Position numbers and translations under genes: made by a program. Below are positions 26,748 through 36,529 of a DNA stretch of 64,000 bases, in pieces. The stretch comes from Achromobacter xylosoxidans (GTDB lineage Bacteria; Pseudomonadota; Gammaproteobacteria; Burkholderiales; Burkholderiaceae_B): the NCBI RefSeq assembly GCF_002192695.1, contig NZ_MTLG01000094.1, forward strand, positions 1-64,000, given 5' to 3'. A model generated the notes under the pieces. That model had not been told where the DNA came from. It worked only from the letters and a program-made list of their open reading frames with translations, and did not search any database. How positions within the stretch are numbered: position 1 is the stretch's first letter; the number at the start of each line of letters is the position of its first letter.

Positions 26748-27983
26748 ATGAACGCTCCCTTACCAGCAGAAGTCCTGAAGCAGCACTTGATCGATCCCGA
26801 GATCTGCATCCGCTGCAATACCTGCGAAGAAACCTGTCCGATCAAGGCGATCAGCCACGACTCGAACAACTACGTGGTGGATCCCGAGATCTGCAACGGC
26901 TGCATGGCCTGCGTGCCGCCTTGCCCCACCGGGGCGATCGACAACTGGCGCCTGATGGTGCGCGCCGAGGCTTATGGCGTGCAGGAGCAGTTGGGCTGGG
27001 AAGAGCTGCCCGGCGAGAAGGCGCTGCCGGAAACGGCTGCCGCTGCGCCGGCTGGCGATGAACCTGATGCGCTGCAGCCTGCCGCGCCCGCGCCGTCCGC
27101 CGCGCCCGGCGCGACGGTCCCGCCCTGGTCCGCCGCCCATCCCTACGTCAATCTGTACACGCACAAGACGCCGATGACGGCGACCGTGGTCGGCAACTAC
27201 CGCGTGACCGGCGCCGACACGGAAAGTGACATCCACCATATCGTGCTCGACTTCGGCGAGCTGCCGTTTCCCGTGCTGGAAGGGCAGTCCATCGGCATCC
27301 TGCCGCCGGGCGTGGATGCGCAGGGCCGGGCGCATCACGCGCGCCAGTACTCGCTGGCCAGCCCGCGCGACGGCGAGCGGGCCGGCTACAACAATCTTTC
27401 CCTGACGGTGAAGCGCGTCACCGAGGATCACGCGGGCGCGGCCGCCCATGGGGTGTGCTCGAACTACCTGTGCGACCTGGCCAAGAACGACAAGGTGCAG
27501 GTGATAGGTCCGTTCGGCCATACTTTCCTGATGCCCAACCATCCGCGCGCCAATCTCATCATGATCTGCACCGGCACGGGTTCGGCGCCCATGCGCGCCA
27601 TGACGGAACGCTACCGCCGCCGCATCGAGACCGGTGAAAATGGCCGGCTGCTGCTGTTCTTCGGCGCGCGCACCGAGCGCGAATTGCCATACTTCGGGCC
27701 GCTGATGAAGCTGCCGCGCGACTTCATCGACATCAACCTGGCGCTGTCGCGCGAAGCCGGGCAACCCAAGCGCTACGTGCAGGACCTGATCCGCGACCGC
27801 GCGGGCGCGGTGCGGGAACTGCTGGCGGACCGCAATACCTGCATCTACGTGTGCGGCCTGAAGGGCATGGAAGTGGGCGTGCTGGACGCCCTGCGCGACG
27901 TGACGGTGCAAGCGGGCCAGGATTGGTCTATCCTGCATGATGCGTTGCGCCGTGAAGGGCGCCTGCATTTCGAAACGTACTGA
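26748..27983 (+). CDS. boxA: Benzoyl-CoA 2,3-epoxidase reductase subunit BoxA
   Basis: The 411-residue reductase passes electrons from NADPH through FAD and two [4Fe-4S] clusters to BoxB. The cluster motifs are C20-x2-C23-x2-C26-x3-C30-P and C49-x2-C52-x2-C55-x3-C59-P. An Ala/Pro-rich linker (about 95-130) joins them to a ferredoxin-NADP reductase domain with [12 protein letters not shown] (FAD) and [14 protein letters not shown] (NADPH). It ends with the C-terminal aromatic residue typical of such reductases (ETY). Confidence 0.97.
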   Translation: MNAPLPAEVLKQHLIDPEICIRCNTCEETCPIKAISHDSNNYVVDPEICNGCMACVPPCPTGAIDNWRLMVRAEAYGVQEQLGWEELPGEKALPETAAAAPAGDEPDALQPAAPAPSAAPGATVPPWSAAHPYVNLYTHKTPMTATVVGNYRVTGADTESDIHHIVLDFGELPFPVLEGQSIGILPPGVDAQGRAHHARQYSLASPRDGERAGYNNLSLTVKRVTEDHAGAAAHGVCSNYLCDLAKNDKVQVIGPFGHTFLMPNHPRANLIMICTGTGSAPMRAMTERYRRRIETGENGRLLLFFGARTERELPYFGPLMKLPRDFIDINLALSREAGQPKRYVQDLIRDRAGAVRELLADRNTCIYVCGLKGMEVGVLDALRDVTVQAGQDWSILHDALRREGRLHFETY

Positions 27984-28051
27984 ATCCACAAACATGCGTG
28001 GCAATCGGCGCGCCATGGCGCGCCGATTGCATTTGCGGGGGGAGTCCATAC

Positions 28052-28495
28052 ATGAAGTTCGCCGAGTTCAAGGACGGCATGGTCATCAAGGGCGGTCCGG
28101 TCACCCTGACGGAAGCCGAGATCCTGGAGTTCGCACGCAAGTTCGATCCCCAGTGGTTCCACACCGATCCCAAGCGTGCATCCGAAGGCCGCTGGGGCGG
28201 GCTGATCGCCAGCGGCTGGCACACCTGCGCGCTGGCCATGCGCATGGCCGTGGAAGCGGCGCTGCACGATTCCGAATCGTTTGGTTCACCCGGCCTGGGC
28301 GAGGTGCGCTGGCGTACGCCGGTGCGCCCAGGCGACACCCTGCGCCTCGAAGCGCGCGTGCAAGGCGTACGCACCTCGTCGTCGCGCCCGGACCTGGGCA
28401 TCATCACCTGGGCCTGGACGGTCCTGAACCAGCACGACGAGGGCGTGCTGGAACTGGACGCGACCAGCCTGTTCGACCTGTCGGGCGAAAACTGA
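28052..28495 (+). CDS. MaoC-family hydratase
   Basis: A 147-residue hot-dog-fold protein of the MaoC/(R)-enoyl-CoA hydratase group. The catalytic block FARKFDPQWFHTDPKRA (about 28-44) carries the Asp/His pair, followed by GLIASGWHTCALAMR. ATG 28052 was chosen at the start of the conserved chain. It lies 68 bases after boxA and probably belongs to the box operon; hydration of an unsaturated adipyl-CoA intermediate is a reasonable guess. Confidence 0.85.
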   Translation: MKFAEFKDGMVIKGGPVTLTEAEILEFARKFDPQWFHTDPKRASEGRWGGLIASGWHTCALAMRMAVEAALHDSESFGSPGLGEVRWRTPVRPGDTLRLEARVQGVRTSSSRPDLGIITWAWTVLNQHDEGVLELDATSLFDLSGEN

Positions 28496-28505
28496 GGCCG
28501 GCCGT

Positions 28506-29492
28506 CTAGCGCTTGCCCGTCTGCTTCAGGATGGCGGCGGCTTCAGGACCGGCCGCTGCCTTCCAGTTCTTGACCGAGTCCGCCGCAGCATCCTTCAGGG
28601 CGCGGCGCACGGGCAGGGGCACCGACGTATTGATCGCCACGCCGTTCTTGCGCATGTTGGCGTAGTTCTGCTGCAGACGCCCGTCGATGCGCTTCCATTG
28701 TTCGGTTTCGGTCTGCGCCGCCGCCTGGTCGATGGCGCGGCGCGTGCGCGCGTCCAGCGCCTGATAAGCCTGCAGGTTCATCGTCGCCACCGAGATCGGC
28801 ATGGCGTAGTTGATCTCCGCGAAGTTGGGCAGGTGCTCCCAGAGCTTGCGGCCCGCGCCGCCGTCGCCCGACGACAGCACCGCGTTCACCTCGCCCGAGG
28901 CGATCAGCGGCATCGCGTCCGCGAAGGAAATGTTCTGGGCGCGGGCGCCGGCCTTCTGCATGACGTCCTGCGACGTGGCGTCGTAGGTGCGGATGCTCAG
29001 CTTCTTCAAGGCCGCGACGCTGTCCAGCTTCTGCTTGGACCAGATGCCGGACGCCGGCCACGGCGTGGTGTAGAGCAGCTTCTGTCCATGCTCCGCCAGC
29101 AGCTTTTCATAGGCGGGGCGGGCGGCCTTGTTGAGGTTGCGGGCCTTGGACAGCGAGTCCGCCAGAAACGGCAGGGACGACACGCCGAACAAGGGGTATT
29201 TGGTGGCCAACGCGCCGGCGAAGGCATCGCCCGCATCCACCTTGCGCGCTTGCACCGCATCGATCATGTCGGCCGACTTGATCCCCTTGGACGCGTCAAA
29301 GCTGGCGTCGATGACCACATTGCCCGCCGTCTTGGCGCGGACCAGTTCGGCAAAGGTGGACACGCCTTGTCCGGGCATGGAGGTGGCCGGGTACTCGGTG
29401 GCCATCGTAAGGGTGGTGGCGGCGTAGGCGCCATGCGCCATGAACGCCATGGCGATGCCTGTCATCAGGCGGAGGGTGGGACAGCCTTGCAT
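28506..29492 (-). CDS. TRAP transporter binding protein, DctP-like
   Basis: A 328-residue periplasmic binding protein of the DctP family. Signal peptide about 1-24 (AHGAYAATT). The mature part has the mid-protein MWSKQKLDS-like region at about 147-155 (IWSKQKLDS) and the later NVLSSGDGG-type loop (NAVLSSGDGG). No DctQ or DctM membrane genes are adjacent, so it is an orphan. It converges with the MaoC gene, ten bases apart. AGGAG precedes the ATG. Confidence 0.85.
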   Translation of the reverse strand: MQGCPTLRLMTGIAMAFMAHGAYAATTLTMATEYPATSMPGQGVSTFAELVRAKTAGNVVIDASFDASKGIKSADMIDAVQARKVDAGDAFAGALATKYPLFGVSSLPFLADSLSKARNLNKAARPAYEKLLAEHGQKLLYTTPWPASGIWSKQKLDSVAALKKLSIRTYDATSQDVMQKAGARAQNISFADAMPLIASGEVNAVLSSGDGGAGRKLWEHLPNFAEINYAMPISVATMNLQAYQALDARTRRAIDQAAAQTETEQWKRIDGRLQQNYANMRKNGVAINTSVPLPVRRALKDAAADSVKNWKAAAGPEAAAILKQTGKR

Positions 29493-29659
29493 GCGCGGCT
29501 CCTGGGCTTGGTGGGAAACCTGGCCGTGACACGCGGGAAGGCGCGGGAGCGCCCGGGCTTGTGCCTGGCCGATGCCGCCAAGCGTACGGCGAGTGCCAGG
29601 GCTCGCCTATACGGGCTTTCGGCAATGCGCGGACTGTTGGGTCGGCGGCCGCGCGCTTC

Positions 29660-30013
29660 CTACGTGATGGGCTGGCCGTGCATCTTCAGGAAAGACAACT
29701 TGTCCCAGTAACCCCGTTGGAAGACGATCCTGCCGCCGCGCACGGTGAAGAAGCCGCAGCCGCGCAGCCCCAGGGGATCGCGCCACTCCAGCGCCGCAAC
29801 CTCGCCGGCTTCATGGATCATCTCCACGATGCAGGTCATGTCGGCCTGGGCAAACTCGCGTTCGAACATCGCGCGTATGGCCTCGCGACCGACGATGGGC
29901 TCCTGGGTGACCTGGTGGTTCACTGCTGCTGCATCGTAAAGCTCGGCCAGGCCAGCGGCATCGGCGGCATTGAACCGTAAGACCCATTCTTCGACCAGTT
30001 GCCGCGGAGTCAT
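29660..30013 (-). CDS. SnoaL/NTF2-like small protein
   Basis: A 117-residue cytoplasmic protein with the NTF2/SnoaL fold pattern: an N-terminal helix ending in RFNAADAAGLAELYDAAAV, then IVGREAIRAMFEREF, and a C-terminal beta sheet containing FTVRGGRIVFQRGYWD. These folds serve as isomerases, hydratases or binding proteins; the ligand cannot be told. ATG 30013 follows a good AAAAAGGAAA site. Confidence 0.75.
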   Translation of the reverse strand: MTPRQLVEEWVLRFNAADAAGLAELYDAAAVNHQVTQEPIVGREAIRAMFEREFAQADMTCIVEMIHEAGEVAALEWRDPLGLRGCGFFTVRGGRIVFQRGYWDKLSFLKMHGQPIT

Positions 30014-30090
30014 GTGTGTTTCCTTTTTGGGGAGGGCGGACTTATGTTGTAAACGAAATGCAGGCACATTGCCGATAGCGGGAGCTGGGC

Positions 30091-30118
30091 AAAAAAAAAC
30101 CGCCCCGAAGGGCGGTTT
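30091..30118 (-). terminator. Intrinsic terminator after gcdH
   Basis: A 9-bp stem AAACCGCCC/GGGCGGTTT with a four-base CGAA loop. On the minus strand it is followed by nine or more Us, so it ends gcdH transcription. Confidence 0.92.
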
Positions 30119-30138
30119 CGTCGGAACCGATCAAGCGA

Positions 30139-31332
30139 TCAATAGAACGCCTGGATGCCGGTCTGCGCACGGCCCAGGATCAGGGCGTGCACGTCGTGGG
30201 TGCCTTCGTAGGTGTTGACCACTTCCAGGTTCACCAGGTGGCGGGCCACGCCGAACTCGTCGGAGATGCCGTTGCCGCCGAGCATGTCGCGCGCCAGGCG
30301 GGCGATGTCCAGCGCCTTGCCGCAGGAGTTGCGCTTCATGATCGAGGTGATTTCGACGGCGGCGGTGCCTTCGTCCTTCATGCGGCCCAGGCGCAGGCAG
30401 CCTTGCAGGGCCAGCGTGATTTCGGTCTGCATGTCGGCCAGCTTCTTCTGGATCAGCTGGTTGGCGGCCAGCGGGCGGCCGAATTGCTTGCGGTCCAGCG
30501 TGTACTGGCGGGCGGTGTGCCAGCAGGCTTCGGCGGCGCCGACGGCACCCCAGGCGATGCCGTAACGGGCCGAGTTCAGGCAGGTGAACGGACCCTTCAG
30601 GCCGGACACGCCGGGCATCATCTGGTCAGCGGACACTTCCACTTCGTCCATGACGATTTCGCCGGTGATCGAGGCGCGCAGGCCGACCTTGCCGTGGATG
30701 GCCGGAGCCGACAGGCCTTTCATGCCCTTTTCCAGGATGAAGCCGCGGATCTTGCCGTCGAAGTCGCCGCCGACGCACTTGGCCCACACCACGAAGACAT
30801 CGGCGATGGGGGAGTTGGTGATCCACATCTTGTTGCCGGAAATCTTGTAGCCGTCGGACGTCTTGACGGCGCGGGTTTCCATGCCGCCGGGGTCGGAACC
30901 GTGATTCGGTTCGGTCAGGCCGAAGCAGCCGATCCACTCGCCGCGGGCCAGCTTGGGCAGGTACTTCTTCTTCTGCTCTTCGCTGCCGAATTCATTGATC
31001 GGCACCATCACCAGCGACGACTGCACGCTCATCATGGAGCGGTAGCCGGAGTCGATGCGTTCGACTTCGCGGGCGATCAGGCCGTAGCTGACGTAGTTCA
31101 GGCCGGCGCCGCCGTATTCGACGGGGATGGTGGCGCCCAGCAGGCCCAGTTCGCCCATTTCGGAGAAGATGGCCGGGTCGGTCTGTTCGTTGCGGAAGGC
31201 GTTCAGCACGCGCGGAGCGAGCTTGTCCTGCGAATAGGCCAGGGCGGCGTCGCGCACCATGCGTTCTTCGTCGGTCAGTTGCTGGTCCAGCAACAGGGGG
31301 TCTTGCCAGTGAAAGGAAGGATTCGAGGACAT
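30139..31332 (-). CDS. gcdH: Glutaryl-CoA dehydrogenase
   Basis: A 397-residue FAD acyl-CoA dehydrogenase that oxidises and decarboxylates glutaryl-CoA to crotonyl-CoA, in lysine and some aromatic degradation. [15 protein letters not shown] (about 136-150), [19 protein letters not shown] and the catalytic-Glu motif [17 protein letters not shown] near the C-terminus match GcdH rather than short-chain acyl-CoA dehydrogenases. AT-rich DNA with the palindrome GTTTAAAC (31369-31376) lies upstream and probably holds the promoter. It is a single-gene unit. Confidence 0.93.
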   Translation of the reverse strand: MSSNPSFHWQDPLLLDQQLTDEERMVRDAALAYSQDKLAPRVLNAFRNEQTDPAIFSEMGELGLLGATIPVEYGGAGLNYVSYGLIAREVERIDSGYRSMMSVQSSLVMVPINEFGSEEQKKKYLPKLARGEWIGCFGLTEPNHGSDPGGMETRAVKTSDGYKISGNKMWITNSPIADVFVVWAKCVGGDFDGKIRGFILEKGMKGLSAPAIHGKVGLRASITGEIVMDEVEVSADQMMPGVSGLKGPFTCLNSARYGIAWGAVGAAEACWHTARQYTLDRKQFGRPLAANQLIQKKLADMQTEITLALQGCLRLGRMKDEGTAAVEITSIMKRNSCGKALDIARLARDMLGGNGISDEFGVARHLVNLEVVNTYEGTHDVHALILGRAQTGIQAFY

Positions 31333-31445
31333 GCTGGGTCTCCGCTATGGATTTCGGAATGCTAGAAAGTTTAAACCTAAAATAATTCGGGCGGCAAGCG
31401 GCGAATGGAACGGCGGGCGCGCGGCGCCCCCGTTCCGTCCCGCCT

Positions 31446-33143
31446 TCAGTGCTGCGCCTTGAGCGCCGCGTCGCGGATTTTTTCCAGGGTCGTGCCCGGG
31501 GTGATGGTTTCCGGATCGATGAAGCAGTGCAGGATGGCCGGCTTGCCGCTGGCCAGGGCGCGTTCGAAAGCCGGACCGAACTGCTCGGTGGTCTCGACGC
31601 GTTCGCCGTGGCCGCCGAAGGCGCGCGCATAGTCGGCGAAATCCGGATTCTTCAGCTCGGTCGCGGAAATGCGGCCGGGGTAATGCTTTTCCTGGTGCAT
31701 GCGGATCGTGCCGTACATGCCGTTGTCCACCAGCACCACGACGATGGGCAGGTCGTACTGCACCGCGGTCGCGAATTCCTGGCCGTGCATCAGGAAGCAG
31801 CCGTCGCCGGCAAAGCAGACCACGGTCTTGTCCGGCGACACGCGCTTGGCGCCCACGGCCGCGGGCAGGCCGTAGCCCATGGAGCCCGACGTCGGCGCCA
31901 ATTGCGTGCCGTAGCGCGTAAAGCGGTGGAAGCGGTGCAGCCAGGTGGCGTAGTTGCCGGCGCCGTTGGTCATGATGGCGTCGGCCGGCAGCGTCTTTTC
32001 CAGATAGGCCATGACCTGGCCCATCTGCAGCGCGCCGGGGGTGGCGATGGCGCTGGGGTCGCTCCATTTCAGGTAGGACTCGCGCATGGCCTGCGTGCCG
32101 GCGGCCCAGGCGGGCTGGGCCGGCGCCTTCAGGCCGGCCAGCGCCTGCGCGAAGGCGGCGGGCGAGGTATTGATGGCCAGGGTGGGGCGGTAGACGCGGC
32201 CCAGCTCGGCGGTATCGGGGTGCACGTGCACCAGCTTCTGCTTGGGCACGGGAATGTCCAGCAGCGTGTAGGCCTGGCTGGGGTTTTCCGACATGCGGCC
32301 GCCCACCAGCAGGATCAGGTCCGCGTCGGCGACGCGCTTGAGCAGCGCCGGGTTGATGCCCAGGCCCACGTCGCCGATGAAGCAGGGGTGGTTGGCCGGG
32401 AACAGCATCTGGCGGCGGAAGGACACGGCCGTGGGCAGCGCATGGCGCTGCGCAAAATCGGCGAATTGCTGCACCGCGCGGGCGTCCCAGCGCGTGCCGC
32501 CCAGGATGGCGACCGGACTTTTGGCCTCGGCCAGCAGCTTTTCCAGGTCGGCCAACTGGCCGGCCGTGGGGGCGGAATCAATGACTTCGTAGCGCGGCGC
32601 GTCGGCGACCTTGGCGGCTTCGACCAGCATGTCTTCCGGCAGCGCGATCACGACCGGGCCGGGACGGCCCGAGGTGGCGATGTGGAAGGCGCGCGAAACC
32701 AGTTCGGGGATGCGCTCGACCTGGTCGATCTCGGTGACCCACTTGGCCTGCGTGCCGAACACGGCGCGGTAATCCATTTCCTGGAAGGCCTCGCGTTCGC
32801 GCATGCCGCGCTCGATCTGGCCGACGAAGAGGATCAGGGGGGTGGAGTCCTGCTTGGCGATGTGTACGCCGGCCAGCGCGTTGGACGCGCCCGGGCCGCG
32901 GGTCACCATGCAGATGCCGGGTTCGCCGGTCAGCTTGCCGTGGGCGTCGGCCATCATGGCCGCGCCGCCTTCCTGGCGGCACACCGTGACCTTGATGTCC
33001 GCATCGTGCAGGCCGTCCAGCACCGCCAGATAGCTTTCGCCGGGAACGCAGAAAACGTGTTTGACGCCCTGTGCAACCAACTGGTCGACCAGGATGTGTC
33101 CGCCAAGGCGGGATTCTTGCTGGGACATGGGGGTAGTGGTCAT
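31446..33143 (-). CDS. Thiamine diphosphate enzyme, acetolactate synthase-like
   Basis: A 565-residue ThDP enzyme. The activating Glu is in CRQEGGAAMMADAHGK (about 57-72), and the cofactor motif starts CFAGDGCFLMHGQEFATA and ends with the Asn of VDNGMYGT. It lacks a neighbouring small subunit, and LysR control from the divergent gene suggests a catabolic decarboxylase or carboligase. ATG 33143 is listed; ATG 33128 (MSQQ) is also possible. It is not closely like the other ThDP enzyme in this window. Confidence 0.85.
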   Translation of the reverse strand: MTTTPMSQQESRLGGHILVDQLVAQGVKHVFCVPGESYLAVLDGLHDADIKVTVCRQEGGAAMMADAHGKLTGEPGICMVTRGPGASNALAGVHIAKQDSTPLILFVGQIERGMREREAFQEMDYRAVFGTQAKWVTEIDQVERIPELVSRAFHIATSGRPGPVVIALPEDMLVEAAKVADAPRYEVIDSAPTAGQLADLEKLLAEAKSPVAILGGTRWDARAVQQFADFAQRHALPTAVSFRRQMLFPANHPCFIGDVGLGINPALLKRVADADLILLVGGRMSENPSQAYTLLDIPVPKQKLVHVHPDTAELGRVYRPTLAINTSPAAFAQALAGLKAPAQPAWAAGTQAMRESYLKWSDPSAIATPGALQMGQVMAYLEKTLPADAIMTNGAGNYATWLHRFHRFTRYGTQLAPTSGSMGYGLPAAVGAKRVSPDKTVVCFAGDGCFLMHGQEFATAVQYDLPIVVVLVDNGMYGTIRMHQEKHYPGRISATELKNPDFADYARAFGGHGERVETTEQFGPAFERALASGKPAILHCFIDPETITPGTTLEKIRDAALKAQH

Positions 33144-33192
33144 GATGAGCCGAGGTTAGGACATCCGAGCATAATGTTCCTTGATCGCACAA

Positions 33193-33211
33193 TGCAATTG
33201 ATAAAATTGCA
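33193..33211. promoter_or_regulatory. LysR-type operator candidate
   Basis: TGCAATT-N5-AATTGCA forms a clear inverted repeat in the spacer between the ThDP gene and the divergent LysR gene, in an AT-rich patch. It has the size and position of a LysR autoregulatory site with a T-N11-A core. Confidence 0.6.
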
Positions 33212-33313
33212 CAATCTATTGACCCACCGGCACGAGCTGCCATGCTGCGCCGCGGCAAGATCCGCGCGGCGCGGCAGCGGCGGCGCCCGCCGGCACCTGG
33301 CGGTTCCCGCGAT

Positions 33314-34219
33314 ATGAGAAACGGCATTCCCAACCTGAGCGCCTTGCAGGCGTTTGAAGCGTCAGCCCGTCTGGGCAGCTTTTCCCGAGCAGCCGAGGAA
33401 TTGTCCCTGACGCACAGCGCCGTCTACCGCCAGGTGGCCAGCCTGGAGGCGCGCCTGGGTGTGCAGCTGTTCACCCGGGTGCGGCGGCGCATCGTGCTGA
33501 CCGACCACGGGGCGGAATACGCCGGCCGCATCCGCCACCATTTGGACCAGATCGAAAAAGACACCTTCGGCCTGGTCAGCCGTACCGGCATGGGCCGCAG
33601 CATCCACATCGCCGTGGTGCCCACGCTGGCGACGACCTGGCTGATTCCGCGCCTGGCGGACTTCCAGCGCGAGCATGGCGACATCACCGTCAGCCTGTCC
33701 GTGCGCACGCTGCCGTTCCAGTTCAAGGACCAGCCCTTCGACGGCGCCCTGTACCACGGGGACGGATTGTGGCCGGGCACCCAGGGCGTGCTGTTGTTCC
33801 CCGAACGCGAATTGGTGCCGGTGTGCGCGCCGGAGCTGGCGGCGCGCACGCCGGAGCCCGGCGCCAGCGCCTTGTCCGGCATGACCCATCTGCACCTGGC
33901 TTCGCGGCCGGACGCCTGGCGCCAGTGGTACGCGGCCAATAGCCATCTCTATGGCCCGCACGCCGCAGGCGGGCCGCGCTACGAGCTTTTCACCATGGTG
34001 ATGGCGGCGGTGCAGGCCGGCCTGGGCGTCGGGCTGATGCCGCGTTTCCTGGCCCAGCCCGCGCTGGACCAGGGCACGCTGGCGATGCCCGTGCCGCAAT
34101 CCCTGGCGGTCAGCCAGGGCTATTACTTCGGCTATCCCCAGCGCAGCGAACGCTCCGAGGCGCTCAAGCTGTTCGAGAGCTGGCTGAAGTCCACCGCCGC
34201 GGGTGTGGGTGGACGCTGA
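33314..34219 (+). CDS. LysR-family regulator
   Basis: A 301-residue LysR regulator of the GcvA-like group. The helix-turn-helix is at about 15-40 (GSFSRAAEELSLTHSAVYRQ), followed by the dimer helix and the two-lobed effector domain. ATG 33314 gives a normal LysR length; the frame is open from 33242 but that part is Arg-rich and unlike the family. It is divergent from the ThDP enzyme gene and probably controls it through the palindrome between them. Confidence 0.9.
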   Translation: MRNGIPNLSALQAFEASARLGSFSRAAEELSLTHSAVYRQVASLEARLGVQLFTRVRRRIVLTDHGAEYAGRIRHHLDQIEKDTFGLVSRTGMGRSIHIAVVPTLATTWLIPRLADFQREHGDITVSLSVRTLPFQFKDQPFDGALYHGDGLWPGTQGVLLFPERELVPVCAPELAARTPEPGASALSGMTHLHLASRPDAWRQWYAANSHLYGPHAAGGPRYELFTMVMAAVQAGLGVGLMPRFLAQPALDQGTLAMPVPQSLAVSQGYYFGYPQRSERSEALKLFESWLKSTAAGVGGR

Positions 34220-34223
34220 GCCG

Positions 34224-34229
34224 TAGAAT
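34224..34229 (+). promoter_or_regulatory. -10 box candidate just before xerD
   Basis: TAGAAT lies with six bases between it and the xerD ATG, the spacing expected if transcription starts at or next to the start codon. No strong ribosome site is present. Confidence 0.4.
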
Positions 34230-34235
34230 CCAGGC

Positions 34236-35219
34236 ATGCCCGCGACCCGCCCCCCGCTTGAATCCCAGGCCGATATCGACGCCTTCATCGACGCCGTCTG
34301 GCTGGAAGACGGCCTGTCGGCCAATACCCTGGCCGCCTACCGGCGCGACCTGACCGGCTTTGCCCGCTGGCTGGAAGACCCCGAAGCCTACGCGCGCGAG
34401 ATGGCCGACCGCCACGGCGATGCGGCGCAGGCCCACGCGCTGCCAGCGGGGCCGGCCAAGCCCTTGCGCGATGCCGGCAAGGCGGACATCGAAGCCTGGT
34501 TCGCCTTCCGCCACGAGGAAACCCGCGCCACCACCGCCAACCGCAGGCTGGCCGCGCTGCGCCGCTTCTACGCCTGGGCTTTGCGCGAACACCGCGCCGA
34601 GCGCGATCCCTGCCTGACCCTGATCGCCGCCAAGCAGCCGCCGCGCCTGCCCAAGACCCTGTCCGAGCAGCAGGTGGACGCCCTGCTGCGCGCGCCCGAC
34701 CTGGAACAGGCCCGCGGCCTGCGCGACCGCGCCATGCTGGAAACGCTGTACGCAACCGGCCTGCGCGTGTCCGAGCTGGTGGGCGTGCGCACGCTGGACG
34801 TGAGCTTGAACGAAGGCGTGGTGCGGGTGGTGCTGGGCAAGGGCGGCAAGGACCGGCTGGTGCCCCTGGGCGCGGAGGCCGCGCATTGGATCGACCGTTA
34901 CCTGAAGTCCGGGCGACCGGAATTGGCGGCCGGGCGCGTGAGCGACGCGCTCTTCATCACAGGGCGGGCCGAAGCCATGTCGCGCCAGGCTTTCTGGCAG
35001 CTGGTGAAGAAATACGCCCTGCTGGCGGACGTGCGCGCGCCGCTGTCGCCGCACGTGCTGCGCCATGCCTTCGCCACGCACCTGCTGAACCATGGCGCCG
35101 ATCTGCGCGTGGTGCAGATGCTGCTGGGCCACGCCGACATCTCCACCACGCAGATCTACACGCACGTCGCGCGCGAACGCCTGAAGGCGCTGCACGCGGC
35201 GCACCATCCCCGCGGCTAG
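34236..35219 (+). CDS. xerD: Tyrosine recombinase XerD
   Basis: A 327-residue XerD-type recombinase that resolves chromosome dimers at dif with XerC and FtsK. Catalytic residues are visible: Arg in YATGLRVSELV, the HxxR in SPHVLRHAFATH, His in LLGHADISTTQIYTH, and Tyr just before TH. An Ala/His-rich insertion of about 30 residues lies at about 60-90 within the N-terminal SAM-like domain; most XerD proteins are nearer 300 residues. It follows the LysR gene by 16 bases but may have its own start signal. Confidence 0.93.
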   Translation: MPATRPPLESQADIDAFIDAVWLEDGLSANTLAAYRRDLTGFARWLEDPEAYAREMADRHGDAAQAHALPAGPAKPLRDAGKADIEAWFAFRHEETRATTANRRLAALRRFYAWALREHRAERDPCLTLIAAKQPPRLPKTLSEQQVDALLRAPDLEQARGLRDRAMLETLYATGLRVSELVGVRTLDVSLNEGVVRVVLGKGGKDRLVPLGAEAAHWIDRYLKSGRPELAAGRVSDALFITGRAEAMSRQAFWQLVKKYALLADVRAPLSPHVLRHAFATHLLNHGADLRVVQMLLGHADISTTQIYTHVARERLKALHAAHHPRG

Positions 35220-35258
35220 CCGGCACGCGCCGTTTCAAAATTCTCTTCACGCATAACC

Positions 35259-35747
35259 ATGAGCAAAGCCCGCCACGTTTCCGAAACGCCCGCCACCCAG
35301 TTCCTCAAGCAGAACAAGGTGACGTACACGGAACACACCTATGACTACGTCGACCACGGCGGCGCGGGCGAAGCCGCGCGCCAGCTGGGCCTGGATCCGC
35401 ATGCGGTGGTAAAGACCCTGGTGATGGAGGACGAGTCCGCCAAGCCCCTGATCGTGGTCATGCACGGCGACCGCGAAGTCTCCACCAAGAACCTGGCGCG
35501 CCAGGCTGGACTGAAGCGCGTCGAGCCCTGCAAGCCCGAGGTGGCGCAGCGCCATTCGGGCTACCAGGTAGGCGGCACTTCGCCATTCGGCACGCGCAAG
35601 AAGATGCCGGTGTGGGTCGAGGCCGAAGTGCTGGATTACCCGGTGGTCTATATCAACGGCGGGCGGCGCGGCTATCTGATCGGCATAGACCCCAAGGTGC
35701 TGGTGACGCTGCTGGGCGCCAAGGGCGTGTCGGTCGCGCTGGAGTAG
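35259..35747 (+). CDS. ybaK: Cys-tRNA(Pro) deacylase YbaK
   Basis: A 162-residue YbaK-type editing enzyme that hydrolyses Cys-tRNA(Pro) made in error by ProRS. AVVKTLVMED (about 49-58), REVSTKNLARQAG and GTSPFGTRKKMPVWVE are family blocks, including the conserved Lys of the active site. It lies 39 bases after xerD. Length is normal for the family. Confidence 0.92.
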   Translation: MSKARHVSETPATQFLKQNKVTYTEHTYDYVDHGGAGEAARQLGLDPHAVVKTLVMEDESAKPLIVVMHGDREVSTKNLARQAGLKRVEPCKPEVAQRHSGYQVGGTSPFGTRKKMPVWVEAEVLDYPVVYINGGRRGYLIGIDPKVLVTLLGAKGVSVALE

Positions 35748-35880
35748 GGCGCTTGCGCGCGCGTGGTATTCCCATACCACCACCCCGGCCGAAGGCGGCG
35801 CCACAATAGGGGCGTAGATCAAGAACCGGAGCCCGGCCACGGGCGCTGAACCGGCTTTCCGCCATCCCTGGGAGACAAAC

Positions 35881-36459
35881 ATGAGCAAGCGACTGTTGAT
35901 GCTGGTCGGCGACTACGCCGAGGACTACGAAACCATGGTGCCGTATCAGACCCTGCTGACGGTGGGGCACACGGTGCACGCGGTATGCCCGGACAAGAAG
36001 GCGGGCGACACCATCGCCACCGCCATCCACGATTTCGAGGGCGCGCAGACCTACACGGAAAAACGCGGCCACAATTTCGCGCTGAACTACGACTTCGATC
36101 GCGTCGAGCCGTCGTCCTACGACGGCCTGGTGATTCCGGGCGGCCGCGCGCCGGAATACCTGCGCCTGAACGAAAAGGTGCTGGACATCGTGCGTGCCTT
36201 CGACAAGGCCGGCAAGCCCATCGCGGCGGTGTGCCACGGCGCGCAATTGCTGGCCGCGGCGGGCATCCTGAAGGGCCGCACCTGCTCCGCCTATCCCGCA
36301 TGCGCGCCGGAAGTGCGCCTGGCGGGCGGCACCTATGCCGAGATTGGCATCGACCAGGCCTACACCGACGGCAATCTGGTGACGGCGCCGGCCTGGCCCG
36401 CGCATCCGGCCTGGATGTCGCAATTCCTGGCGGTGCTGGGCACCAAGATCACGCCCTGA
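35881..36459 (+). CDS. DJ-1/PfpI-family protein
   Basis: A 192-residue DJ-1/PfpI protein. The nucleophile elbow [15 protein letters not shown] (about 118-132) carries the reactive Cys, and [13 protein letters not shown] the Glu side. Members act as deglycase-like or stress chaperones or as amidases; which cannot be decided. A GGGAGA-type site precedes the ATG. It is a single-gene unit closed by a strong bidirectional terminator. Confidence 0.88.
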   Translation: MSKRLLMLVGDYAEDYETMVPYQTLLTVGHTVHAVCPDKKAGDTIATAIHDFEGAQTYTEKRGHNFALNYDFDRVEPSSYDGLVIPGGRAPEYLRLNEKVLDIVRAFDKAGKPIAAVCHGAQLLAAAGILKGRTCSAYPACAPEVRLAGGTYAEIGIDQAYTDGNLVTAPAWPAHPAWMSQFLAVLGTKITP

Positions 36460-36471
36460 TCTCCAAGGCCA

Positions 36472-36511
36472 AAAAGCGCCAGGGCTGCAAGCGTGCAGCC
36501 CTGGCGCTTTT
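36472..36511. terminator. Bidirectional intrinsic terminator
   Basis: An 18-bp perfect stem (AAAAGCGCCAGGGCTGCA on the left arm) with a four-base AGCG loop; A and T runs on both ends let it stop transcription from both the PfpI gene and the convergent alcohol dehydrogenase gene. Confidence 0.95.
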
Positions 36512-36529
36512 CCTTGCGTGGCTAGGCGA

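Noticed and set aside
34236..35219. XerD-like recombinase as a phage or island integrase
   Set aside because: Catalytic pattern and context fit the housekeeping XerD; no phage genes or attachment repeats are near.
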